Positions 28,066 through 36,984 of a DNA stretch of 40,986 bases are shown here, piece after piece. The stretch spans positions 1-40,986 of the forward strand of contig JAZUHG010000034.1 of assembly GCA_045641605.1 (NCBI GenBank), in the 5' to 3' direction. Made by a program: the position numbers and the translations under genes. The notes beneath the pieces were generated by a model. The model saw only the letters and a list, made by a program, of their open reading frames with translations, was not told the origin of the DNA and made no database searches. Each line of letters starts with the position of its first letter. Positions within the stretch are counted from its first letter, which is position 1. The stretch comes from Equivita sp045641605 (lineage in GTDB: Bacteria; Actinomycetota; Coriobacteriia; Coriobacteriales; Eggerthellaceae).

Positions 28066-29619
28066 ATGCCAAAGAAGACTATCGATAATTACGATATCGT
28101 GGTTGTTGGCGCAGGTAACGGTGGACTTTCAGCTGCTGCTTATTTAGGGCAGCATGGTAAGAAAGTGCTTGTTCTTGAGAAAAACAATGCACCAGGGGGC
28201 TGCGCAACAAGCTTCGTTAGAGGGCGTTTTGAATTTGAGGGTACTCTTCATGAGATGTGCCAGATGGGCGAAGGCGAAAATGCTGGAGCTGTACGTCAAC
28301 TCTTGGATGAATATGGCCTGGATGTTGACTGGGTTGCAGTTGAGGAGGCCTATGCATCGATAAATCAAGATAAAGAAAATGGTTTTAACGTTTTGATGCC
28401 TGTTGGTGTAGATGAATACCTTGATGAAATGGAGCGTCAAGTTCCTGGCAGCCGTGAGAGTATGGAAACTGTTATGGAATATGGCCGTATGTGTGTCGAT
28501 GGTGTTGAATGGCTTGCAAAACATAATAATGAACCTGGTCCTTTGGCTAAAATTGAGATGATGCTCAAGTTTAAGGATCTTATGAAAATTGTTCCTGTTC
28601 CTTGCGACACAATGCTTCGTAAGATTGGTGTGCCGGACAAGGCTCGTGAAATCTATGAGTCTTACTGGGATTATGTTGGTGTTGACAGCACGAAGATGAG
28701 CTTCGCCGTTTATTGCTTTATGGTTTATACATATCTAACCAAGAAGCCTTGGATTGCCAAACACACAAGTCATGAAATTAGTCTTGCGTATGATAAGGTA
28801 ATTCGCGATAATGGTGGAGATATTTGGTATACAACTCCTGTAGAAAAAATCGATATAAAAAATGGCGAAGTCAAGGGTGTTCAGCTTTTAAACGGCACCT
28901 ATATTAAATGCGACAGAGTTATTTCTAACTTAATGCCAACTGTTATTTATGACAGAATGGTTGACCCTGCTGAAGTTCCGGAATATGACAAGAAATTGAT
29001 GAATGCTCGAAAGCTTGCTCAAAGTGCATTCACTATTTATTGTGGTTTGGATATTCCTTACGAAGAGCTGGGCTTTAAAGCATATGACACCTTCGTTCGC
29101 ACGACTGGTGACACTTTGGAACAGTACAACAATGCTGCTACAATTGAAGGTCACAAGGACTATTGCGTAACAATTATCAACGAAGCCATTCCGGATTGTT
29201 CACCAAAAGGTACTTGTACAGTTCAATTTGCAAAGTTTTATACCGAAGATGCCTTCGCCGATGTGAAGGTTGAAGATTACTTCAAAGTTAAGGATAAAAT
29301 TGCTCGCGAAACTATCGAAGACTTCGAGCGTGTTGCGGGTATTGATATTATGAATCACATTGAAGAAATCGAAGTTGCCACCCCAGAGACTTGGGCGCGT
29401 TACCTTGGCACACCTCAGGGTGATGTTTATGGTTATGCTTGCGGAACGTGGGACGGAATGTTCCCTCGTGTTCAAAGTGGTCATAAGCACGATTACACTA
29501 TTAAAGGTCTTCGCTTTGTTGGTGGCCATGGAACTCAAATGGATGGTTACAGCCAAGCTTATTTGAGTGGCCGTGAGCAGGCAAGATACATGCTTGATGA
29601 TATAGAAAGGGGGATCTAA
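28066..29619 (+). CDS. Phytoene-dehydrogenase-like FAD oxidoreductase
   Basis: 517-residue flavin amine-oxidase/phytoene-desaturase family protein. The dinucleotide-binding site is DIVVVGAGNGGLSAAAYLG with LEKNNAPGGCATSF following, and the C-terminal FAD block is GLRFVGGHGTQMDGYSQAYLSGRE. Relatives act on polyisoprenoids, retinoids or fatty acyl chains, as desaturases or saturases. It has a strong ribosome site (AAGGAGG) and is coupled by one-base overlap to a flavin/2Fe-2S reductase that could supply or remove its electrons. Substrate unknown; no carotenoid genes are in the window. No TGA; Trp residues here use TGG. Confidence 0.9.
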   Translation: MPKKTIDNYDIVVVGAGNGGLSAAAYLGQHGKKVLVLEKNNAPGGCATSFVRGRFEFEGTLHEMCQMGEGENAGAVRQLLDEYGLDVDWVAVEEAYASINQDKENGFNVLMPVGVDEYLDEMERQVPGSRESMETVMEYGRMCVDGVEWLAKHNNEPGPLAKIEMMLKFKDLMKIVPVPCDTMLRKIGVPDKAREIYESYWDYVGVDSTKMSFAVYCFMVYTYLTKKPWIAKHTSHEISLAYDKVIRDNGGDIWYTTPVEKIDIKNGEVKGVQLLNGTYIKCDRVISNLMPTVIYDRMVDPAEVPEYDKKLMNARKLAQSAFTIYCGLDIPYEELGFKAYDTFVRTTGDTLEQYNNAATIEGHKDYCVTIINEAIPDCSPKGTCTVQFAKFYTEDAFADVKVEDYFKVKDKIARETIEDFERVAGIDIMNHIEEIEVATPETWARYLGTPQGDVYGYACGTWDGMFPRVQSGHKHDYTIKGLRFVGGHGTQMDGYSQAYLSGREQARYMLDDIERGI

Positions 29620-30833
29620 TGGCTAAGTATGGTTATGATAAAAGTTCCCTTAAAGGCTTAAAAGTTGGTCCATTTTTAGGTGAGGTTAAGCTTCGTCAAC
29701 AAAAGATCGCCGAAGCCGACGCAACTCCACCAAAGTCTGTTTTTAATTCCAACGTTTTGGCCAAAAAGCTTCACCCAGAATATTTGTGCCTTGTTGTTAA
29801 AAAGGTTATTGACGAAGGCTCTGCAAAAGTTTATGTTTTGGGTCCAGATGAAAAAGAGGGCACAAAGGAGCTTTCTTTCTTTAGAGCTGGGCAATATTTG
29901 TCTATGGTATTTCAAATTGGCAAGGTTATTACATGCAGACCTTATACAATTTGTAGTTCACCTAAAGATGCAATCGCCAAAAATCCAACTTATAGCATCA
30001 TGGTAAAGGGTGTTGATGGTGGTCTTTGCTCACAGTACATTTTAAAAAATTGGAAGCCTGGAACCAAGATCTTGTCTTCGGCACCTTGTGGACATTACTT
30101 CTATACAGATCTTCGTGATGCAAAACATGTTGTTGCTTTGGCTGGTGGAAGTGGTATTACTCCATTTTACAGCATGGCAAAAGCAATCGACGAAGGCACC
30201 GAAGACTTTAAGCTTACCATTCTTTACGGTAGCCGTGTTTCCAGCGACATTTTGCTTGAGGATGAACTTGCTGCAATTGAAAAGCGCAGTGCTGGCAAGG
30301 TTAAGGTTGTTCATGTTCTTTCTGATGAGAAAAAGAAGGGCTTTGAGAATGGCTTTATAACTGCCGACATTATTAAGAAATATGCTGGCAATGATGATTA
30401 TAGTGTTTTTGTTTGTGGACCTCCTGCAATGTATACATTTATTATGAAGGAAGTTAACAAGCTTAAGTTGCCGCTTCGTCGTGTGCGTTTGGAAGTTCCT
30501 GGTGAGACTTTGGATGTTAAAAACCTTCCTGGTTTCAAAGAGACCAAAAAAGGCGCAAAGCACAATATTAAAGTTCATATTCGTGGCGAAGTTAGCAAGG
30601 TTCAAACCGATGAGAAAACCACAATTGCTCGCGCGCTTGAAAATGCTGGGATTCCTTTCCCGACTGATTGCCGTAGCGGTAAATGTGGTTATTGTCGAAG
30701 CCGCTTAATTAAAGGTGATGTTTGGTTTGCTGCCGACAATCGAAGGGCTGCCGATGCAAAATTTGGTTGGATTCATCCTTGCAACACATATGCAAAAAGT
30801 GATATTGAATTAGAGATTTTCCCGTTGATTTAA
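29619..30833 (+). CDS. Flavin/2Fe-2S ferredoxin-NAD(P)H reductase
   Basis: 404-residue electron-transfer protein. A ferredoxin-NADP-reductase fold occupies about residues 50-300: FAD motif RPYTICSSP, NAD(P) motif GGSGITPFYSM, and C-terminal CGPPAMY. A plant-type [2Fe-2S] domain follows, with the cluster motif CRSGKCGYC and a distant Cys in HPCNTY. The first 45 residues are an extra segment without recognised domain. The start overlaps the phytoene-dehydrogenase-like gene and the PiT gene begins one base after its stop, so the three are one operon. Probably the redox partner of the flavoprotein upstream. Confidence 0.92.
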   Translation: MAKYGYDKSSLKGLKVGPFLGEVKLRQQKIAEADATPPKSVFNSNVLAKKLHPEYLCLVVKKVIDEGSAKVYVLGPDEKEGTKELSFFRAGQYLSMVFQIGKVITCRPYTICSSPKDAIAKNPTYSIMVKGVDGGLCSQYILKNWKPGTKILSSAPCGHYFYTDLRDAKHVVALAGGSGITPFYSMAKAIDEGTEDFKLTILYGSRVSSDILLEDELAAIEKRSAGKVKVVHVLSDEKKKGFENGFITADIIKKYAGNDDYSVFVCGPPAMYTFIMKEVNKLKLPLRRVRLEVPGETLDVKNLPGFKETKKGAKHNIKVHIRGEVSKVQTDEKTTIARALENAGIPFPTDCRSGKCGYCRSRLIKGDVWFAADNRRAADAKFGWIHPCNTYAKSDIELEIFPLI

Positions 30834-30834
30834 T

Positions 30835-31893
30835 ATGAGTTTTGACCTGTTCCAAATTATCAACTTAATGGCTGTTTATCCAGCATTAGCTGTGATTATT
30901 GTACTGGTTATTTTGGTAACCATTGTATCTGGTGCAACCGATGCTCCAAACGCGATTGCCACTGCAGTATCGACACGATGCATGAAGCCTGGAACAGCTT
31001 TGGGCATTGCAGCGGTTGCAAACTTTGTGGGGCTTATACTCATGACTTCGATATCTTCCGAAGTTGCCGAGACTATGTTTAACATGGTCAATTTTGGCTC
31101 CGAAGACACAAGCGTTGCTTTGCTTGCATTGGTTGCCGCGATGATAGCCTCCATTGCTTGAGGTACTTTTTGTTGGTTTTTGGGTATACCTGCGTCCAAA
31201 TCGCATTCCTTAATTGCTGGAATTACTGGAGGCGCCATTGCACTTAACGGTATGGAAGGTGTAATTATTAGCGAGTGGATGAAGGTAATTTATGGTATGG
31301 TATTTAGTCTTGTTGCAGGTTATGCTGCGGGTTGACTTTTAGTTAAACTGTTAACTGTATTAATGAAAAACATAAATAGGTTTGTTGGAAACCAAATTTG
31401 TACCGTTTTACAAAATATTCTTGCAACCATTTTGGCTGGTCTTCATGGTGCGCAAGATGGGCAAAAATTTATGTCCATTGCAATTTTAGGTATGGCTCTT
31501 GTTATGGGTTATAGTGGAAGCATGGACTTTGGCGAAGAAGGTTTCCCGCTTTGGCTTATGTTTATGTGCAGTGCGGCAATGGCTTTAGGCACCTTGATTG
31601 GCGGTAAAAAAATTATTAAATCTGTTGCTATGGATATGGTTAAGCTTGAAAAATATCAAGGTCTAGCAGCTTCTATCAGCACAACTTTTATGTTGCTTGT
31701 TGCTACTTTAACAGGTATGCCAGTTTCAACTTCGCATTGCAACACTTCGTCGATTATGGGTGTTGGTTCTGCAAAGAGCATGCGCAAGGTTAAATGGTCC
31801 GTCGCAGGCAATATGGTTTTGGCTTGAATATTAACTTTTCCATGCTGCGGTCTTATTGGATTTCTCCTCGCCAAACTCTTCATGATGTTCTAA
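30835..31893 (+). CDS. PiT-family inorganic phosphate transporter, three in-frame UGA
   Basis: 352-residue polytopic permease. The family's duplicated signature is visible as GATDAPNAIATAVST (N-terminal) and GAQDGQKFMSIA (C-terminal), together with LGIPASKSHSL and GMPVSTSHCNTS. TGA codons at 31159 (IAWGTF), 31333 (AGWLLV) and 31825 (LAWILT) are read as Trp; the first and third are positions where PiT relatives carry Trp. Imports phosphate with H+ or Na+. The gene starts one base after the reductase stop and ends at TAA, after which a 103-base gap precedes the surface-protein gene. Confidence 0.92.
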
Positions 31894-31968
31894 ATAATAT
31901 TTACTTATAGCTGTACTTTTCTCATTTTTATATGTTTAACTTATTAGTTAGACTTTATTGGTCTGTGC

Positions 31969-31974
31969 TAAAAT
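31969..31974 (+). promoter_or_regulatory. Extended -10 (TGC TAAAAT) before the surface protein gene
   Basis: TGTGCTAAAAT lies 22 bases before the ATG at 31997, followed by an A-rich stretch and AGGAG. Together they give a short leader with a good ribosome site. Confidence 0.5.
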
Positions 31975-31996
31975 ATACGCAAAAAAAGGAGTCATT

Positions 31997-34309
31997 ATGC
32001 AGTCTGTAAGTGCGTTTTTTAGTTTTGTTAAGAGCACAAATTGATCATCAAATGCTGGTGTTGCAACTGGCGATCCTTTTGGGATGCTATCTTTAGTAAT
32101 TTCAATTATCCTTTTAGTAGTTGCTATTTCGGTTGCTTTGAGTATTAGCATTATTGTATTTAAGAACAAAATTCTTGCATCTAACAGTAGTAGTTTTGTT
32201 TCCAATTCCCGTTTTGGCATTAATAAATTTTCTAATGTTTCTATCGTAATAGGAAGCTTAATTCTTGCAGTTATTGTTTCATTTTCTATTTTCGAAATAA
32301 ATAGATTTATTGTAATAGCAAATTCCGAAGATGATGCATGTAGTATGTCTAATATACCTGTTAGTGTTTTAGACACCGGGATTGAAAGTGTCGAACAAGC
32401 AGTTGTTTATAACAATTCTGAAAAGCCTGTTTCTATGAACTCTTTGGAATTATCGCTGCTTGATCAAATAGCTTCAGATGCTACATTGACTATTAATTAT
32501 TCTGGTGAAGAATTGTATAAAGGAAAGCCCGAAGGTTCTTCGGAGGAATTTTTAGAGCCTATTATTATCGCTCCTAACGCATTCGCTGTGTTTGATGTTG
32601 GCATTTCAATGGATGCTGTTACTGCAGTTTCACTAATAGACAAAACACCTATTCAGCTTTCATTTTTATATAAGTCTGCATATAGCATTACTCTTGAGAA
32701 CGATGGGCATGGAACAGCATCTTCCAATCCTGTTTATGCTTTCAAAGACGCTGAAATATCTTTGACTGCAACTTCAACTGATGTAGATTATGAATTTGAC
32801 AAGTGAGTTGCAATTGATCCAACTTCTTTGGATATCCAAAATGATAAATTCACTATGCCAGATCAAGATGTAACTGTTAAAGCAACATTTAAATTGATAA
32901 TAAAAAATTATGATTTAGCAACCGATGGAAATGGCACATGAAAAGAAGGAGATAAAACTCTGACTTCCATAGCCGTTGCTGGCATAACAGCTCCAACTCC
33001 TGTTACAGACACCGGCGTTATTAACTATATTGATGATAAAGGAACTTCTCATGCCGTTGCTCCAACACCTACACTTGGCTATGAATTTGAGAGTTGTGTT
33101 TTTGAATCTAATACTTATACGGCTTCATTTAAAAAGATAGCAGTAGTCACAAGTTACAAGTTGGATACAGATTTAAATGGAAAATGACAAGAAGGAACTT
33201 CTGATGTTTCATCTATAGAGGTTGTAGGAACAGTTGCTCCTGTTCCATCTGTAACTACTGGAGAGATTGAATATACTGCTATTGATGGAAAGCATTCTGT
33301 TAAGCCTGTTCCAAATGAAGATTTTAAATTTTTGAAATGTGAATATAGCAAAACTGATTTGACTTATAAAGCATTTTTTATCGACGCTTCTCTAGAGCCA
33401 CTTGTTTCCGATGGTTATAGATATCTACCGGTACCTGGTGGTAACAATAATACTTTTTATGATTCCCTTGGTGTAAAAATTACCCCTACTGGGGAATCTG
33501 GATACTATCAATTAAGTGATGTAAAGAATGCTTTTTATTTTAAGGGAGATGATCCTTTAATTACTGTTAGAAGCATTAATAATGTTTCCTTTGATACTCT
33601 ATATCCAGAGGACCCAAAAACAAGCGGGAATAAGAGCTTTAATTATGAATCTGATTGAGCTAAGGCACATCTCTTATATGACGAAGATGGGAATTGTCTA
33701 GATACTATTGCAAATATAACTAGAGATAATAACATCGCTTATGTTGGTTATGGTGGATACAGAGCAAGTTTAGCCGATTTATTTAATAATTATAATCCTA
33801 TGGAATCAGATCCTGAAGGCTTTGGTGGGCAGTGAGGTAACTTTTGATCATCTGTTGCTCTAACCAAAGACACAGCAAGTACTTATTCTTGTTCATTTGG
33901 GCAATGAGCTGAAAGCCTTCGTGAAATAGATCAAGATATGTGCCTGTGTGTCACAAGAGTATTTAATGTTACAAAATATAATTTAGTAACTGACGGTAAT
34001 GGTTATTGAGCTGACTATGATGGGGACATGACAGGTGCTGTAATTACTTCTTTCATGACACCCAATAATGCCAAAAAACCTCCAGTATTAGATCCTGACA
34101 ATGGTGTTGTTACGTATACCGCTATTGATGGTACTTATTTATATGCCAAGGCTGCACCTAATAAAGATTATATTTATGATGGTTGTACTGAAGACGGAAC
34201 AACTTTTACTGCTACTTTTGTTATGCCATCTGCTTCTGAAAATACAGATAATGATGAAAATATCTTTGATAATATTTTGCTTTTATTGTGTTCTTTGTGA
34301 CACTTATAA
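31997..34309 (+). CDS. Repeat-rich surface protein with InlB-like repeats; all ten Trp codons are UGA
   Basis: 770 residues. Two membrane helices lie near the N terminus (about 33-55 and 80-100), so the rest should be outside the cell. A divergent InlB B-repeat-like module follows (GHGTASSNPVYAFKDAEISLTA... ending DQDVTVKATF). Then come three related repeats of about 76-85 residues, each opening with a (Y/D)xLxTDxNGxW motif (32906-33133, 33152-33382, 33974-34225), separated by a 195-residue unique region with FYDSLGVKITPTG and GGYRASLADLF segments. Ten TGA codons occur and no TGG does; one TGA sits in the shared NGxW motif of each repeat. No LPXTG sorting signal or Gly/Pro-rich wall anchor is visible, and the C-terminal end (NILLLLCSLWHL) is a short hydrophobic tail. 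Family unrecognised. GC is low compared with the flanks. Confidence 0.8.
32906..33133 (+). repeat. Surface-protein repeat 1
   Basis: Encodes the repeat that begins NYDLATDGNGTW and ends ASFK. It aligns with repeats 2 and 3 through the opening TDxNGxW, a central TAP.P followed by GxIxY, and a closing aromatic strand. Protein-level similarity only; the DNA has diverged. Confidence 0.65.
33152..33382 (+). repeat. Surface-protein repeat 2
   Basis: Begins SYKLDTDLNGKW. The central GEIEYTAIDGKHSVKPVPN block corresponds to GVVTYTAIDGTYLYAKAAPN in repeat 3. Confidence 0.65.
33974..34225 (+). repeat. Surface-protein repeat 3
   Basis: Begins KYNLVTDGNGYW and ends FTATFVM. Closest to repeat 2 in the TAIDG block. 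Confidence 0.65.
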
Positions 34310-34332
34310 TAATTTAATAGAAAGGAAGACTT

Positions 34333-35301
34333 ATGAGTTTAGTTACATCCACTGAAATGTTTAAGAAAGCTTACGATGGCGGTTATGCTATTGGTGCTTT
34401 CAACGTAAACAACATGGAGATTATTCAGGGAATTACCGAAGCTGCTGGTGAGCTTAATGCTCCTTTGATTTTACAAGTTAGCAAGGGTGCACGTGCTTAT
34501 GCAAATCACACTTATCTTGTTAAATTAGTTGAGGCAGCTGTCGTGGAAAACCCTAACATTCCAATTTGTTTACACTTAGATCATGGTGATACTTTCGAGC
34601 TATGCAAGGATTGCATCGACGGTGGTTTCACTTCGGTTATGATTGATGCTTCTTCGAAGTCTTTTGAAGACAACATCAAACTTACAAAACAAGTTGTTGA
34701 ATATGCTCATGACAAGGGTGTTGTTGTAGAAGCTGAGCTTGGCACTTTAGCTGGTGTTGAAGACGAAGTTAAAGTTGCTGCGGGGGATGCCAGTTACACA
34801 AAGCCAGAGGAAGTTGAGGAATTTGTCGAGAAGACTGGTTGCGATTCTTTGGCTATTGCAATTGGAACAAGCCATGGTGCTTATAAATTTACTCCAGAAC
34901 AATGCACACGAGATGAGAATGGGATTTTGGTTCCACCACCTCTTCGTTTTGATGTTTTGGAAGAATGTATTAAGCGTCTTCCAGGTTTTCCAATTGTTTT
35001 GCATGGTTCTTCTTCAGTTCCACAAGAATTTGTTGCAGAAGTTAACAAATACGGTGGAAATATGCCTGATGCTATTGGTATTCCAGAAGATCAACTTCGC
35101 GAAGCTGCAAAATTAGCTGTTTGCAAGATTAATATTGACAGTGACATTCGTCTTGCAATCACAGCAAGCGTTCGCAAGCACTTCGCCGAGCATCCTGAGC
35201 ACTTTGACCCACGCGAGTATTTAAAGCCTGCGCGTCAAGCTGTTAAGGATATGGTATCACGCAAGATTAAAAATGTTTTGGGCTGCGACGGAAAGGCCTA
35301 A
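34333..35301 (+). CDS. fba: Fructose-1,6-bisphosphate aldolase, class II
   Basis: 322-residue zinc aldolase splitting fructose-1,6-bisphosphate into two triose phosphates. Zinc and phosphate residues lie in HLDHGDTFE (first zinc His), SVMIDASSKSFEDNI, EAELGTLAG, IAIGTSHGAYKF (second zinc His) and VLHGSSSVP (third zinc His). INIDSDIRLA closes the active site. AGGAAG gives the ribosome site. No TGA. A strong terminator follows, separating it from the alpha-glucoside cluster that supplies sugar phosphate to the same pathway. Confidence 0.97.
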   Translation: MSLVTSTEMFKKAYDGGYAIGAFNVNNMEIIQGITEAAGELNAPLILQVSKGARAYANHTYLVKLVEAAVVENPNIPICLHLDHGDTFELCKDCIDGGFTSVMIDASSKSFEDNIKLTKQVVEYAHDKGVVVEAELGTLAGVEDEVKVAAGDASYTKPEEVEEFVEKTGCDSLAIAIGTSHGAYKFTPEQCTRDENGILVPPPLRFDVLEECIKRLPGFPIVLHGSSSVPQEFVAEVNKYGGNMPDAIGIPEDQLREAAKLAVCKINIDSDIRLAITASVRKHFAEHPEHFDPREYLKPARQAVKDMVSRKIKNVLGCDGKA

Positions 35302-35320
35302 GATTTGTATAGCTTAAAAC

Positions 35321-35346
35321 AAGGGCTCGATTTCGGGCCCTTTTTT
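35321..35346 (+). terminator. Intrinsic terminator after fba
   Basis: AAGGGCTCG pairs with CGGGCCCTT (one G.U pair) around loop ATTT, followed by a run of T. This is the clearest terminator in the window; the next gene starts 16 bases later. Confidence 0.9.
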
Positions 35347-35361
35347 ATTTAAGGAGTCTCC

Positions 35362-36969
35362 ATGAAAGATAAAATTATGCAAAAAATGCAACGCTTTGGT
35401 GGTGCTATGTATACGCCTGTTATGTTGCTTGCTTTTTCAGGCATAGTTGTTGGTCTAACAACTTTATTTACAAGTGCCGAAGTTTTTGGCGATTCTGCTG
35501 CAGATGAATCTTCGCTTTCATTTCAAGTATTTAATCTTTTAGCACAAGGTGGATGGACGATATTTAATCAAATGCCGATTATTTTTGTTGTTGGTCTACC
35601 AATTGGTTTGGCTAAAAAACAGCATGCAAGGTGCTGCTTGGAGGCCATTTTACTTTATTTGACATTCCACTACTTTATTAATACGATTTTGATTCAGTGG
35701 GGCGATGTATTCGGTATTGAATACACGACAGAGGTCGAGATTGCGCCACGATTGACCGAAGTTTGCGGGATGGTTTCGCTAAATATGGGTATTGTCGGTG
35801 CTCTTTTAGTTTCGGGAATTGTCGTTTGGATTCACAACCGATACTTCGATGCAAAACTTCCAACTTGGTTAAGTGCATTTAAGGGTTCTGCTTTTGTTTG
35901 CATTATTGGATTCTTTGTATTTATTCCTGTTGCTTTCTTGACTGTTTTAATTTGACCTCACATACAAGACGGCATTGAGATGTTGGGTGCTGCCATTACC
36001 AGTGCTCAAGCTGGTGGTGTTTGGTGCTTTACTTTCTTAGAGAAGGCACTGCTTCCATTTGGTTTGCACCACTTGGTTTATTTCCCAATTTATTATGATA
36101 ACTTGCTTGTGGATGGTGGAACTTATGCAACTTGGTTGCAAGACTTGCCAACTTTGGCTGCAAGTACAGAGCCACTTCGAGACATGGCTCCATATTCTGG
36201 TTTCCAAATGACAGCCTTGAGTAGTTTGTTTGGTGTTCCTGGAATTGCTGCTGCTTTCTATTTCACAGCAGAGAAAAAGCGCCGTAAGAAATTGTTGGCT
36301 TTCTTAATTCCGCTTGTATTTACTGCTTCTATCTGCGCAATTACAGAACCTATCGAGTTTACATTCTTGTTCATTGCGCCAGTTTTGTTTGTGGTTCACG
36401 CAATTTTGGGTGCGTGTTTAACCACCACAATGTATTTGCTTGGCATTGTTGGATCGATGGCGGGGAACTTCTTCGAACAGTTGGCCATCAACTACATTCC
36501 ACTTTGGCCAAGCCATTGGAACCAATACATAATTTTCATTCTTGTTGGTTTGGCTTACACATTTATATACTTCTTTGTGTTCCGCTTCTTGATTTTGAAA
36601 TTTGATTTCAAGACTCCTGGTCGCGATGACACAGGCGCCATTAAATTCTATTCAAAACAGCAATATAAAGAGAAGAAAGAGACTAAGGCCGAAAACAAAA
36701 AGCTTGATGCTATGGCAGGAATTGAACATAAAGAGGCTAGCCTTGAAGAGAAAATTCTTGAACTTCTTGGTGGACATGACAACGTTGTTGATGTTACGAA
36801 CTGTGCTACGCGTCTTCGGGTCAATGTTAAAGATGGAAACAAGGTTGCCGATGATGAGCACTTTAAAGAGATAGGAACCCATGGTGCAAAAATTACTGGC
36901 GATAGCGTTCAAGTAATTATTGGTTTGGATGTGCCTGAGGTTCGTGAGAAATTTGAAGCTTTATTGTAA
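35362..36969 (+). CDS. PTS EIICB, alpha-glucoside (GlvC/MalP-like), one in-frame UGA
   Basis: 535-residue fused sugar permease. The EIIC part (about 1-420) carries GLPIGLAKK, ITEPIEFTFLFIAP and LPFGLHHLVY blocks. The EIIB domain at the C terminus has the phospho-cysteine in VTNCATRLRVNVKDG. The TGA at 35953 gives Trp in LIWPHIQ, where relatives also have Trp; this is the only TGA in the sugar cluster. No EIIA domain is fused. Its partner downstream is a GH4 phospho-alpha-glucosidase, so the system should import maltose or similar alpha-glucosides as 6-phosphate. AAGGAG lies eight bases before the ATG. Confidence 0.93.
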
Positions 36970-36984
36970 ATTTTGGAGGATCTA

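Noticed and set aside
32906..34225. CRISPR or tandem DNA repeat in the surface-protein gene
   Set aside because: Repeats are visible only at protein level; DNA copies are diverged and unequally spaced. No CRISPR array or insertion sequence was seen anywhere in the window.
1458..34309. Many genes look broken by in-frame stops (pseudogene decay)
   Set aside because: Every break is TGA, never TAA or TAG. Sequence continues in the same frame with family motifs, and the codon aligns with conserved Trp.
1458..36969. UGA read as glycine (as in Absconditabacteria/SR1 and Gracilibacteria) or selenocysteine
   Set aside because: Conserved positions need Trp (TSWGT, CGW, DTNDW, IAWGT), not Gly or Cys, and no SECIS-like hairpin follows the codons.
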